Positions 37,654 to 47,229 of a DNA stretch of 63,270 nt are shown piece by piece (within the stretch, counting starts at the first letter, position 1; each line of letters opens with the position of its first letter). Location: NCBI GenBank assembly GCA_001804735.1, contig MHBC01000028.1, forward strand, positions 1 to 63,270. The letters are read 5' to 3'. The notes beneath the pieces were generated by a model. That model worked only from the letters and a program-made list of their open reading frames with translations. It was not told the origin of the DNA and did not search any database. This DNA comes from Legionellales bacterium RIFCSPHIGHO2_12_FULL_37_14 (GTDB lineage Bacteria > Pseudomonadota > Gammaproteobacteria > Legionellales > Legionellaceae). Both the position numbers and the translations under genes were made by a program.

Positions 37654-38883
37654 CTATAATAAATAATCCACAGGGATTGCTATTATTTTGGGCGTTAATG
37701 AAATATCATGCTCCCGCAAACAAATAACTGCGCCTAGACCTAAAGGACAATGAAATTTTTCTAATAGATTAAAGGCAGAAAAACTTAATTTAGACGGAGT
37801 TGAGGTTTTTTTAAACTCAACAGGGTATAAATATCCATCGGATTCAATTAACAAATCAATTTCTTTTTGATCTGTATCTCTATAAAAGTAAAAATTTGCA
37901 TCTTTTGCATTATGCCAGTAACTTTTTAAGATCTCTGTGAAAATATATGTTTCTAAAATAGCGCCTGATAGTGCGCCTGCCTCCAGAGTTTCAGGGCTTG
38001 ACCATTGAGTTAGATAAGTGCAAAGTCCAGTTTCCAAAAAATATACCTTGGGAGTTTTTACCAAACGTTTGGTTAAATTATTATGGTATGGATATAAAAG
38101 ATAAATTAAACCAGATGCCTGTAACACTGATAACCAAGCTTTTGCTGTTTGATGGCTAATGTCTACATCCCTTGCAAGATCGGCAATATTTAGTAATTGT
38201 GCGGTACGCGCAGCCAAAGCTTTAATGAATCGTTGAAAAATTAGAATGTTTTGAACGGATAATAGATCCCTTATATCTCTTTCTATATATGTTTGGATAT
38301 AAGACTTAAAATATTCATTTCTTGGAAAATCTGGCTGCTGAATTATTTTTGGAAAAGAGCCATTCCATATTCTTTGATAAATCTCCAAAATAGGGCTAAT
38401 TTTTGTCCCTCTTAACTTGCGTGCTTTATCTATCCAGTTATCTGTAGGTAAAAATGGACCTAATTTGTTTGCGTAACCAGAAATTTCAGCCTGTGAAAGC
38501 CCTAATAAATCAAGTATAGCAATGCGCCCAGCTAAACTTTCTTGTATGTTCTTCATCAAGGAAAATTTTTGCGAGCCTGTTAACCAAAAATCACCTGGAT
38601 TTTTATGTGTATCAACATATATCTTAATGTAGCTAAAAAGCTCAGGGGCATATTGGATTTCATCTATTGTTACAGGAGGAGAGTAGTGTTGTAAAAAACC
38701 TTTTGGATCTTGCTGTGCTAATGAACGAGCTTCTAAATCATCTAAGGATACATAATGACGCTTACCCATAGAAGCTTGTTGTAACAGGGTTGTTTTTCCA
38801 ACTTGGCGTGGGCCTGTAATAAGCAATACAGGAAAATATTGGGATAATTTTTGCACATGTGGGGTTAGAGTACGAGTAAACAT
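37654..38883 (-). CDS. AAA ATPase with DUF4143 domain
   Basis: ATPase of the AAA_14/DUF4143 family (409 aa): Walker A GPRQVGKTTLL near residues 24-34, Walker B TIDEIQYAP, the arginine-type sensor region WLTGSQKFSLM, and a C-terminal DUF4143 nuclease-like part (FYFYRDTDQKEIDLLIE, with PVEFKKTSTPS). The Asp-Glu-x-Lys spacing resembles a PD-(D/E)xK core. Members are widespread, often horizontally moved, and of unknown role. Confidence 0.88.
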   Translation of the reverse strand: MFTRTLTPHVQKLSQYFPVLLITGPRQVGKTTLLQQASMGKRHYVSLDDLEARSLAQQDPKGFLQHYSPPVTIDEIQYAPELFSYIKIYVDTHKNPGDFWLTGSQKFSLMKNIQESLAGRIAILDLLGLSQAEISGYANKLGPFLPTDNWIDKARKLRGTKISPILEIYQRIWNGSFPKIIQQPDFPRNEYFKSYIQTYIERDIRDLLSVQNILIFQRFIKALAARTAQLLNIADLARDVDISHQTAKAWLSVLQASGLIYLLYPYHNNLTKRLVKTPKVYFLETGLCTYLTQWSSPETLEAGALSGAILETYIFTEILKSYWHNAKDANFYFYRDTDQKEIDLLIESDGYLYPVEFKKTSTPSKLSFSAFNLLEKFHCPLGLGAVICLREHDISLTPKIIAIPVDYLL

Positions 38884-38954
38884 AAAGTGCGTTTATTTTA
38901 TAAGCGTTATTATAGAATAACCGGAATCTCAAAAATACACAATCCTCGTCTTTT

Positions 38955-40202
38955 TTATCTATCAATACTAAACTTGTTTAAGTGCGCTAACTCATTCTTT
39001 AAAATAAGTTGTGCCATATATTTTCCCGAACCTAAGGCGAGGGTAAAGCCAGAATGGCCGTGTCCTGTATTAACCCATAAATTGCTATATTTAGTTTTAG
39101 AAATATATGGCATACCGTCAACCGAGGTTGGTCTTAATCCTGTCCAAGAGGAAACGTTTGCTTTATCTATTTGCGGCTTTAGATCTGGGTAAGTTAATAA
39201 AAGCCTTTCTTTAAGGCTGGTTATTTGTAGAGGTTCAATATTTAAGTCAAGGCCAGCAAATTCTGTTATACCAGTAATTCTTAATCTGTCTTCAAACGGG
39301 GTAATTGCTGAATAATATGCATGATCAACAATGGGGATTGAGGGTTTATTTTGCCAATCAGGGCAATTTAAGGTTATAGAATAGCCTTTAATAGGTTCAA
39401 TAGGGAGCTTAATATTTAAAGGGACCAATAAATCATTAGACCATGGTCCAGCGGCAAGGATAATAGCATCAAAATTTAGTAATTGCTTTTGATATTCAAG
39501 TAAAACCTCGCTTTTATTATTGGAAGAAAATTTTACCTCGGCGCCATAAACAAATTTTACTTTTTGTTTCTTTAGATATTCAGCAAGGCTTTGGGTAAAC
39601 AAAAATGCATCTCCTGAACTATCGTCGGGATAAAAAATCCCGCCGTAGAGAAGATTTTGAATAGGTAAAAGCGCAGGTTCTTTTTCGACCATGGCAAGCG
39701 GTGTTAGGTACTTACAATTAATATGCATTTTGCACGCTAAAGCTAAGAATTTATGTATAGCAGCTTTATCATGGCCTTTACGAAAAAGTTGTAAGGTCCC
39801 CTTTTGGTGATAGGAAAAATTTAAAGGTATTTCTTGGTGTAATTCTTGCATCAACTGTGCCGAGAGTTTGGCAAGATCTATATTGTGCGCAAAATTTTGG
39901 TAAAAATATTTAGGAGTTGCATAGCTAATAAATTGCATCCCAAAGGTTAAAAAAGGTAATAATTGGTGTGGTTTAATTGAGAAAGGTTGGGATTTTCTCC
40001 CAAAACTTTTTACAAGCTGCCATAAAATACCAGGTGAATTCCATGGTTCACATAAGCTTGGCGTCAAAAGACCAGCATTGGCATAACTTGTTTCGAGCGC
40101 TGCACCTAATTTACGCTCAAATATAGTGACTTGGTGGTCCTTATAAAGATAATAAGCCGTACTAACTCCTATAACTCCTGCACCTATAATAGCAATTTTC
40201 AT
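38955..40202 (-). CDS. dadA: D-amino acid dehydrogenase small subunit-type FAD oxidoreductase
   Basis: FAD-dependent enzyme (415 aa) with the N-terminal dinucleotide-binding motif GAGVIGVSTAYYL (about 7-19), AGLLTPSLCEPWNSPG in the early part typical of DadA, and the C-terminal TGLRPTSVDGMPYIS and NTGHGHSGFTLALGSG. DadA oxidises D-amino acids, feeding electrons to the respiratory chain. No alanine racemase lies beside it. Confidence 0.9.
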   Translation of the reverse strand: MKIAIIGAGVIGVSTAYYLYKDHQVTIFERKLGAALETSYANAGLLTPSLCEPWNSPGILWQLVKSFGRKSQPFSIKPHQLLPFLTFGMQFISYATPKYFYQNFAHNIDLAKLSAQLMQELHQEIPLNFSYHQKGTLQLFRKGHDKAAIHKFLALACKMHINCKYLTPLAMVEKEPALLPIQNLLYGGIFYPDDSSGDAFLFTQSLAEYLKKQKVKFVYGAEVKFSSNNKSEVLLEYQKQLLNFDAIILAAGPWSNDLLVPLNIKLPIEPIKGYSITLNCPDWQNKPSIPIVDHAYYSAITPFEDRLRITGITEFAGLDLNIEPLQITSLKERLLLTYPDLKPQIDKANVSSWTGLRPTSVDGMPYISKTKYSNLWVNTGHGHSGFTLALGSGKYMAQLILKNELAHLNKFSIDR

Positions 40203-40350
40203 TTAGCTAACCTTTAAAAACATAGCTTTACTCCTGATAAGTAGAATACGAATTATAGTATATTTTTGTAGCTCTTAAGAGTGGTTACGTGGTGTGGATT
40301 ACTCCAATATGTTATTCTTGCGTAAATTTTATATTTATATGGGGGATTTT

Positions 40351-40890
40351 ATGCCAGAAAAAATTTATAGTTTGCCGCCGAATGAAGAAGAAGCTCGCCG
40401 CATAGAGCAAAGAGAGAAGCAAGTTAATTTTGGTAGAGTAACGCAAGGCTATAAAAATTATTATGCCAATAAGGTAATGGATAACCTTGATAAATTCCCT
40501 GAGCTGTCAAGACCAAAGACGCCTAATAAGTATTTAGAAATATCTAAAAGAAGCATGGATGCTGTTTTTAGAGCATGGAGAGTCGAGTTACATAAATGGG
40601 ATAATATAGATACGCCTAATGGCTATACTGAAAAAGAAGAGTGGCAAAATGAAGTTGCGCCTAATATTGAAGTAGCGCAGCAAATGGTTGCATTAATAAA
40701 TCAGGGAACCGCCAAACCCTTGCAAACTATTGAAGAGGAAAAATCAGCACTTTCTAGCAGCGAAAGTGAAGAAGAAGGTGATGAGTGTAGTTTTTTGGTA
40801 TTTGATCCTAAGAAAGCAGCTAGTTATTTTGAGCCTGATAGTAACTCAGATAGCTCAATGGCTAATCTAATAACAACGATGAATTTTTAA
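40351..40890 (+). CDS. Small acidic-tailed protein of unknown function
   Basis: About 179 aa from ATG 40351, which follows GGGGGA at four bases; upstream in-frame starts at 40294 and 40339 are possible. The body is charged and helical (PNEEEARRIEQREKQVNFG, SRPKTPNKYLEISKRSMDAV), followed by an acidic Ser/Glu stretch (SSSESEEEGDE) and a short tail with CSFLVFD, shared with the Hpt protein at 35720-36157. No signal peptide or membrane segment. Not recognised; it could be a small effector or a partner of the Hpt protein. Confidence 0.6.
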   Translation: MPEKIYSLPPNEEEARRIEQREKQVNFGRVTQGYKNYYANKVMDNLDKFPELSRPKTPNKYLEISKRSMDAVFRAWRVELHKWDNIDTPNGYTEKEEWQNEVAPNIEVAQQMVALINQGTAKPLQTIEEEKSALSSSESEEEGDECSFLVFDPKKAASYFEPDSNSDSSMANLITTMNF

Positions 40891-40906
40891 AAATGTTAAC
40901 AAATCC

Positions 40907-41782
40907 CTAGTTTATTAAGCCTAATTTTTTGAGGGCTTGTTTTACTTCCGGTTGATTTGCCATACTTAGAGTTGTTAGCGGTAAGCGAATTTCAGCATTT
41001 ATAAGGTTTAGTTGGCTTAACGCCCATTTGGTGGGAATTGGGTTTGATTCTACAAATAACGCCCTATGTAGATCCATAAGTGATTCGTTGACTGTTAATA
41101 CAGCTTCTTTATCATTTTCACGCGCAGCATGACATAACTTAGCCATCAAGCGTGGTACAACATTAGCAGTCACCGATATAACTCCCTTAGCGCCCGCAAG
41201 AAGCCAAGAAGCTGCTGTTAAATCATCCCCACTGTAAATATCAATTTTACCTTGAGCTAATTGCAATATAGCGTCAAAACGCTCCATCTTGCCAGTGGCT
41301 TCTTTAATTCCGATAATATTAGGAATCTCAGCAAGCCTTGCAACAGTCTCCGGTAAAATATCAACCGCAGTACGCGCTGGTACGTTGTATAGAATAATAG
41401 GTAAGCTTGCTGCCTCAGCGATCGCCTTATAATGCAAAAATAAACCTTCTTGTGTTGGTTTAATATAAGCAGGGGTCATAATAAGAGCGCCATGAGCGCC
41501 AATTTCCCTGGCTTCTTGAGTAAGTTCTATTGCAGCTTGCGTACTTTGCGCGCCAGTTCCGGCAATTACAGGGATTCTTTCTTTAGCAGCTGTGATGACT
41601 GTCTTTATGACAGATATTTTTTCTTTATGAGTTAAGGTTCCAGCTTCGCCAGTAGTACCTGCTGCAACAATTGCATCAGTACCTTCTTGAATATGAAACT
41701 CAACTAAGTCATGTAGTTTATTAAAATCTACAGCGTTATTTTTAAGCGGAGTAACCAATGCAACTATGCTGCCTCTGAACAT
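40907..41782 (-). CDS. dapA: 4-hydroxy-tetrahydrodipicolinate synthase
   Basis: DapA condenses pyruvate with aspartate semialdehyde in the lysine and diaminopimelate pathway. Seen are [14 protein letters not shown], the Tyr of [11 protein letters not shown], and the Schiff-base Lys in IIGIKEATG. Length (291 aa) is normal. It is the only lysine pathway gene in this window. Confidence 0.95.
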   Translation of the reverse strand: MFRGSIVALVTPLKNNAVDFNKLHDLVEFHIQEGTDAIVAAGTTGEAGTLTHKEKISVIKTVITAAKERIPVIAGTGAQSTQAAIELTQEAREIGAHGALIMTPAYIKPTQEGLFLHYKAIAEAASLPIILYNVPARTAVDILPETVARLAEIPNIIGIKEATGKMERFDAILQLAQGKIDIYSGDDLTAASWLLAGAKGVISVTANVVPRLMAKLCHAARENDKEAVLTVNESLMDLHRALFVESNPIPTKWALSQLNLINAEIRLPLTTLSMANQPEVKQALKKLGLIN

Positions 41783-41870
41783 AACCCCTCCTAAGCGTAG
41801 ATAGTAATGTTAATAAGGTAGAATGTTAAATGCAATATTTCCTCAATAAAACCAGCTTTAAACAGGTCTT

Positions 41871-44657
41871 TTACCTATGTTTATTAGGACTCACGTGGTG
41901 GACTTTATTATCTTTGTGAAAATCCGCCTTTGCCTTTCTTTGGGCAAAAATACCTATCCTTCTTTGCTCTTTTGATTTTAAGGCCTCGTGCTTAGTTACT
42001 TCCCTTTCAAGATAAGTCTTTGTAGATTTTTTAGCGCCACTTGTCTCAGTTGGAGCTACAACTACTGGTTCGGTTGGGGGCCCTTTGGGCGCTGGTTTTT
42101 CTGGTACAACTGAAGCATGGGTCTTTTCAACAGCTCTTTGGGCGTCTTGCTCTTTAGCTTTTTCTGTATTACCTGTCTGCGTACTTGCTTCCCTTGCATG
42201 CAACCTTGGGGTTACTATTGTAGCTTGGGTTGATATTTCAGCTGTGGGTGTTATTTCAGCTTTGTGGTCTTGGTGAAGTGCTATTTCAGATGGGGTCGCA
42301 GAGCGGGAATCTACGTTTAAATCCTCAAGTAAAGTAGATTGTTGTCTTAGGAAAACCGCATCTTCATCTTTAGCTTCATCTTCAGCTGCATTTTGCTGCT
42401 TCTTACTTTCCATTTGCTCTCTTCTAGCTGCATCTTTTTGCTCCATATGTTCCTCAAACTCTACCATCAATTTGCCTGAGTTATGGCTAAATACATCTTC
42501 AACCTTAACGTATTCATCTTGGGGTACGCTTTCGTCAACTAGTTGCATGTTTAACGCGCCACGATCGCTATCTCTTATATTACGCGCATGTAATTGTTGG
42601 GTGTCTTCGGTACTAGTCAATGCATAAGTATCGGTCGTTATTAACTGCTGTACACTTAAAACACTTCTTATTGAAATACCCGTTGTATATTTTTGATCAC
42701 TAAAAACGTGCATAACTAAGCCTGCGCGTAATTCATCTAATATCATGGCAGAGTGGTGTTGTTTGGTGCGCAAATGCCTTACAGCTCTTGCATAAGAAGT
42801 GCATAACTCTGCAAGATTTACATTTTTTCCAGTTAAAAGTGTTACTTCTTCTAAAGAGCCAAACACTTGAATATGATAATATAAGTGTTTTGCCAACATT
42901 TTTACTTGGTGAATATAATGTTTACGCTGTATTTTAGGCAAATCGGTAAAAGTTTTTTCTAGATTTTTATCTAGCATTGCATCGAACTCATGTTCACTCA
43001 TGCGTTTAATTGATGTGCAATCTAAGTTTTTTACAAACCCCGCAAATTCTCCCATGCGTTGTTTTCTTTCAATAACAGTATAATCCATACCAAATATAGC
43101 GCCGAGCGTTACTGCATTCATGGTATTGGCTATTTGTTCACATTGCGCGACTTTACACTCTTCAACGAGAGAAACAGGAGGAAGATTAGCAATAATTACA
43201 TTATAGGCAAGAGCCTTGTCTTCCTCGGATTTGCCTTCAAAACCAAGCACCTTGTCCCTTGCTTCCTCTTCACTTAGCTCACTATGAAGCTCTCTCGTTA
43301 ACCTAATTCTTTCTTTTAGCTCAGCGTCAAACCTTGCCAATGCAACTTCACGTTGCAACTTTTCTAGCCCAGCATAATTTCCTTGCTGTACTTGTTGATA
43401 GGCCTCAAGGACTTGTGTGCGATATTTGTCCGATCCTGAAAAAAAGAAGTTTTTTTGGCAGCTAGCGCGTTCTCGATTCGTTCTAATCGCTATATCAATA
43501 GCATCTGTTTCTTTAACTCCCTTGGCGAGCATTGCCCTTATACCATTTATCCCATCTAAAGAGATAACTCCCTTACCTTCGCTCCAATAAACGTCTCGCC
43601 CAAAATAACCAAGCAAGGTTTTATAAACCAGCTCTTTTTTAGGAACTCTTTCATGTAAAGGGCGTACTTGTCTTACATCACCTCTATCCATAGCGGCACG
43701 CACATTAATATCAAGCATGTAATTGCCCATTACTCTTTTTAACTTAGCGCTTGGAGTACCAGTAACAGCTAGTAAAATATTCTGACTTTTTAACTTTCGC
43801 AGAATTTCTTGACCAGCCTCTTTATATGCATGCTTATGTGATTCATCTACTAGTACTACTTTATTTTGTAATAATGCAGCTTTTTCAGCAAAATCTTTAT
43901 CATCGGCCAACAAAATAACTTGCGCGTGTTTCTCCAGGGCTTTTTCAAATTCTGCTACGGTTAAACTAGTTGAAAGTTGGAGTTTTTTTGCAACACCTTC
44001 GCCTTGCATCTTACTAATAGTAGTTGTCATTTCCTTAGCAAGATCAGCATCAGGAACAATAAAAACACCGGCTTCTGTTGCATGCGTAACTCCTGCAAGC
44101 ACAAAGCTTTTACCGGTAGCCGTACCCATAACAACAAGCTGCGATGCATTGCCTTCTGCAATCTTTTTTGCATACTCTTGAATAACATATCTTTGTAAAT
44201 CGTTTGGTCTTGGTGAATTTTGATCAAAGACTACTCTATTGCCAATTTTAACCTCGAAATTCTGTTTACCCCCAACTGTTTTCCCCTGTTTTATTACAAC
44301 TTTAGGTTTGTCAACCGGCACCATTGCTAAACCGTCAGATGTTTCTGCAAGTTTCTTTTCTATGTGTACTTCTTTTTTATTACCTTCACCTTTTACCGTT
44401 ACTTGATATGCTTCATTACCTATTGTTACTATGAATGGCTTTTCAGGATCTATTTTTTCCTTATGGGCATTAACTAGATCATTAATAACATCAATATAGG
44501 TTGATCCCTTGGCGTTATTATGTTCTATAATGCCTTTAGCTGTCTCAACGGTAAGCGTTTCTATATGTTGCTCTTTATCTAATACTTCTAGAGCCAGCAA
44601 AGCGTCTACATAATCATTAAGCTGTTTAGCCACTTTTTGCTCTAAATCTTTGCCCAT
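41871..44657 (-). CDS. SF2-helicase-like protein with long charged tail, candidate effector
   Basis: A 928-aa protein. Residues 150-330 carry a superfamily 2 ATPase core: Q-like NDLQRYVIQEYA, Walker A GTATGKS (178-184), motif II VDESH (D271-H274) and motif III AVTGTPS. A clear second RecA domain with motif VI is not seen; instead there is a long helical middle (about 400-680) and a charged, low-complexity C-terminus (about 740-928) with many Thr, Pro and Lys. The N-terminal 150 residues are unrecognised. GAGG precedes the ATG by ten bases. No phage, restriction or repair genes are near, and the layout fits a large host-directed protein better than a DNA repair helicase, though this is inference. 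Confidence 0.72.
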   Translation of the reverse strand: MGKDLEQKVAKQLNDYVDALLALEVLDKEQHIETLTVETAKGIIEHNNAKGSTYIDVINDLVNAHKEKIDPEKPFIVTIGNEAYQVTVKGEGNKKEVHIEKKLAETSDGLAMVPVDKPKVVIKQGKTVGGKQNFEVKIGNRVVFDQNSPRPNDLQRYVIQEYAKKIAEGNASQLVVMGTATGKSFVLAGVTHATEAGVFIVPDADLAKEMTTTISKMQGEGVAKKLQLSTSLTVAEFEKALEKHAQVILLADDKDFAEKAALLQNKVVLVDESHKHAYKEAGQEILRKLKSQNILLAVTGTPSAKLKRVMGNYMLDINVRAAMDRGDVRQVRPLHERVPKKELVYKTLLGYFGRDVYWSEGKGVISLDGINGIRAMLAKGVKETDAIDIAIRTNRERASCQKNFFFSGSDKYRTQVLEAYQQVQQGNYAGLEKLQREVALARFDAELKERIRLTRELHSELSEEEARDKVLGFEGKSEEDKALAYNVIIANLPPVSLVEECKVAQCEQIANTMNAVTLGAIFGMDYTVIERKQRMGEFAGFVKNLDCTSIKRMSEHEFDAMLDKNLEKTFTDLPKIQRKHYIHQVKMLAKHLYYHIQVFGSLEEVTLLTGKNVNLAELCTSYARAVRHLRTKQHHSAMILDELRAGLVMHVFSDQKYTTGISIRSVLSVQQLITTDTYALTSTEDTQQLHARNIRDSDRGALNMQLVDESVPQDEYVKVEDVFSHNSGKLMVEFEEHMEQKDAARREQMESKKQQNAAEDEAKDEDAVFLRQQSTLLEDLNVDSRSATPSEIALHQDHKAEITPTAEISTQATIVTPRLHAREASTQTGNTEKAKEQDAQRAVEKTHASVVPEKPAPKGPPTEPVVVAPTETSGAKKSTKTYLEREVTKHEALKSKEQRRIGIFAQRKAKADFHKDNKVHHVSPNKHR

Positions 44658-44721
44658 AATAATATCACCTCAAAATATGATCATATTTTATAAGTATAGA
44701 TCATTTTGATGATATTATTTT

Positions 44722-47214
44722 CTAAGAGGTAAAAGTTTTGTTTATTGGGTCAAGGCCCAACCTACTTGTATTTGGTAGGTTGGGCCTTGACCCAACAAAA
44801 TTATTAAATTCATTATCAGGCACAACAAAATTATTAAATTCATTGCGTAGGTTGGGCCTCGGCCCAACAAAATTATTAGCCATATTAACCCAAGAATTCG
44901 CCACCAACATTTCTTGATTACCTGCTGGCAAATTAATGTTTTTCATATACATAATATATGCACCAGCTAACAATAATCCCATTTGGAGCACCATCAAAAG
45001 AGCGCCTACAACAGGATTTAGAAATATGCCTAGAGGTAATAATGCTCCTCCCGCGAATATAATAGTTACGAGATTATAAGTAAGGCTTAAAAGTAAACTC
45101 GTTTTTATGGCGTTAGTTGTTTTATTGGCAATAGGAAATAGATAATGCAAAGGCTTTAATGAAGAATTAGTCAAATGCACTTTAGCGCAAGCTTTAGTAA
45201 CATTATGGGTTTCAGGAGATAAAATTAACACGCCTAAGTTACTTTTTGCTAATACAGGACCGTCATTTATCCCATCACCTACCATTGCAACCTGCTTACC
45301 TTGTTGTTGTAACTTTAGAAGGTGTTGGTATTTAGTTTGGCGAATTACGCTTAAGCATTTGTCTTCTACAGGAAAACAATCAGAAAAAACGTTTTCTTGG
45401 GCAATATTTAATTCTTGCGCATAACGCATTGCTGTTTTTTTGTCTGCGCCAGTACATATGTATACTTCCTTATTTTGTTGTCTCAACCTATCGATAGTTA
45501 AAGAGGCTTCTTTGCGTAAAGCATCACGCAAAATAAGCCGACTACAAATTTTGCTTGAATTATCCTGGTTTTTAACCGCTACCCAGATCTCTTGTTCATC
45601 ATTTTTAAGCGCATTAGTTGAAGGTAGGTTAATATTGTTATCGCGCATTAAAGTCTCATTGCCGACTAAATATTCAACATCCTTATATTTGACCTTAATT
45701 CCCCCTGTAACCATCAAGGGATTTAATTCAAGAGCTAATTCATCAAGATATTTCTTCTCACCAGCAGTTTCGCTTAAACCTTCCAATATAGCCTTTGCAA
45801 CTGCTATAGAGCCTGACTCAGGATCTTGGTTATTAGCTTTTTCTAGGCTTTGCCTAATTGCTTTGGTTTCAATTGTGATTAACATTGAGGTTAAAAAAGC
45901 TTTATCAACGTTCTCATACCAAGTTAGGTTTTTTAATTTGTGTTTTCCTTCAGTAAGCGTTCCATTTAAATCAAACATTACAGTATCAATTGCGTTAGCT
46001 TTTTCTAAAGCTTCGCCACTTGCAAATACTAATCCAGACTGCCTTGCCTTTTCACTTCCAACTTTTAAAAATAAAGGCCCAATAAATCCTAGGGTACAAG
46101 GACACGCCGAAACTAGAACAGCAATCACACAGCTTATAGCAAACAAAGGACCTAGATATATCCCAACAGTAATCCCCGAAATTAAAGCAATTAAGAATAC
46201 ACAAAGGATAAAATATACCAATAGACGATTCATTTTTTCTTTGATAGGGGCAGGCGTTCTTTTAGCTTCGCGCCTTACATTATCCATATTGGACAAATAG
46301 GAATTTTCCACATCACTAAGAGCTAGCATCTCTATTGGTTTACTGCTCTTAACTAACTCAACGCCAGCTAAAACCTGGCTATTTTTAGTTACTGACGTAA
46401 TGCTATCTTGCCCAGTTATTATCTTATCTTTGAATTTAGCACTTTCTGTTATAAGGCTTGCATTAACCGGTAAAATTTGTCCAGGCAAAAGCTCTAAAAT
46501 ATCGCCCTTTTTTACCTCTTCTGCCTTTATTTTTAGCCAATTACCCGCGCGATAAACCCTGACATGACTTGCAGCTAGACTTTGAAAACTCACTGTGCTC
46601 GGCATTTTTTTTAACATAGAAGCACGCATTGCTAACCCAAGGTGCCGAAACCCAAAAAGAAAAAGACCAACTTCAAACATCATTGGGAGCCATGGAACAA
46701 AAAAAGATGCAATGGATACTAGAGTTGCCAGCAAAGATCCTACAATAAACAATGAGTCCATGGTTAAAAACTGCTTGGTTTTTAAGGCATGGCGTGCGCG
46801 CTGCATAGCTTGATAAACAAAACCTATGGTAAAAATACTACTCAAAATTCCGCCAGCTAACATAACCCCAAATGGCAAAAATGCACTTAAAAGGCCTAAA
46901 GTCATAAGCATAAGACCTAAGCTAATGCCTAAACCTGCCTCTGCCCAATGAGGCAACCAAGGTTCTTCAGTATTGTGGCCACTTTTGCGGATAATATTTT
47001 TTAATTTAATATAGGTACTATATTGAGAGGTATTTTCGTCAGGGACTCTAATTTCAACAGATTCATCTTCAGCTGAGACAAATATTTGATATGTGCTAGG
47101 ACATGCTTTTTTTAACGCCGCGGTTAAGGCAACTTCGCAACAAGGGCCTAGGTCTTTTACGGTAAAACAATAAGAATAATGGGTTTTTTCTTCTTTCACA
47201 GCACTAGAACCCAC
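44722..47214 (-). CDS. P1B-type (heavy metal) ATPase with unusual phosphorylation motif
   Basis: Copper-type P1B ATPase (830 aa): an N-terminal metal-binding-like domain with GPCCEV in place of GMxCxxC, several membrane segments, the intramembrane CPC in VSACPCTLGF, and VGDGINDGPVLAKSNLGV. The phosphoacceptor motif, normally DKTGT, reads D415-L-N-G-T, so Asp, Gly and Thr are kept but Lys and the first Thr are changed. The GTG start at 47214 has no strong ribosome site and may be displaced. The last 50 residues are built from tandem DNA repeats (see 44746-44879). Metal specificity and activity are uncertain. Confidence 0.83.
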   Translation of the reverse strand: MGSSAVKEEKTHYSYCFTVKDLGPCCEVALTAALKKACPSTYQIFVSAEDESVEIRVPDENTSQYSTYIKLKNIIRKSGHNTEEPWLPHWAEAGLGISLGLMLMTLGLLSAFLPFGVMLAGGILSSIFTIGFVYQAMQRARHALKTKQFLTMDSLFIVGSLLATLVSIASFFVPWLPMMFEVGLFLFGFRHLGLAMRASMLKKMPSTVSFQSLAASHVRVYRAGNWLKIKAEEVKKGDILELLPGQILPVNASLITESAKFKDKIITGQDSITSVTKNSQVLAGVELVKSSKPIEMLALSDVENSYLSNMDNVRREAKRTPAPIKEKMNRLLVYFILCVFLIALISGITVGIYLGPLFAISCVIAVLVSACPCTLGFIGPLFLKVGSEKARQSGLVFASGEALEKANAIDTVMFDLNGTLTEGKHKLKNLTWYENVDKAFLTSMLITIETKAIRQSLEKANNQDPESGSIAVAKAILEGLSETAGEKKYLDELALELNPLMVTGGIKVKYKDVEYLVGNETLMRDNNINLPSTNALKNDEQEIWVAVKNQDNSSKICSRLILRDALRKEASLTIDRLRQQNKEVYICTGADKKTAMRYAQELNIAQENVFSDCFPVEDKCLSVIRQTKYQHLLKLQQQGKQVAMVGDGINDGPVLAKSNLGVLILSPETHNVTKACAKVHLTNSSLKPLHYLFPIANKTTNAIKTSLLLSLTYNLVTIIFAGGALLPLGIFLNPVVGALLMVLQMGLLLAGAYIMYMKNINLPAGNQEMLVANSWVNMANNFVGPRPNLRNEFNNFVVPDNEFNNFVGSRPNLPNTSRLGLDPINKTFTS
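44746..44796. repeat. 21-bp perfect inverted repeat inside the ATPase coding end
   Basis: Arms at 44746-44766 and 44776-44796 are perfect complements over 21 bp (core TTGGGCCTTGACCCAA) with a 9-base loop. It overlaps the last codons of the P-type ATPase gene, which is read through it. It is also the natural end of transcription on the minus strand, so it could act as a terminator although no T-run is clear. Confidence 0.85.
44794..44879. repeat. Tandem direct repeats with a further palindrome copy
   Basis: CAACAAAATTATTAAATTCATT occurs at 44794-44815 and 44824-44845, and a partial copy (CAACAAAATTATTA) at 44866-44879; between the last two lies another palindrome GTTGGGCCTCGGCCCAAC. In the protein this gives repeated EFNNFV and RPNL units. 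The gain of units looks recent. Confidence 0.8.
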
Positions 47215-47229
47215 GACTAATTAGCATTA

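Noticed and set aside
37654-38883. Mobile element or transposase
   Set aside because: The motifs fit an AAA ATPase with DUF4143; no inverted repeats or target duplications are visible at its ends.
45440-46300. A 286-aa plus-strand frame opposite the P-type ATPase
   Set aside because: Antisense to a clear ATPase with all motifs; composition reflects the complementary strand of membrane codons.
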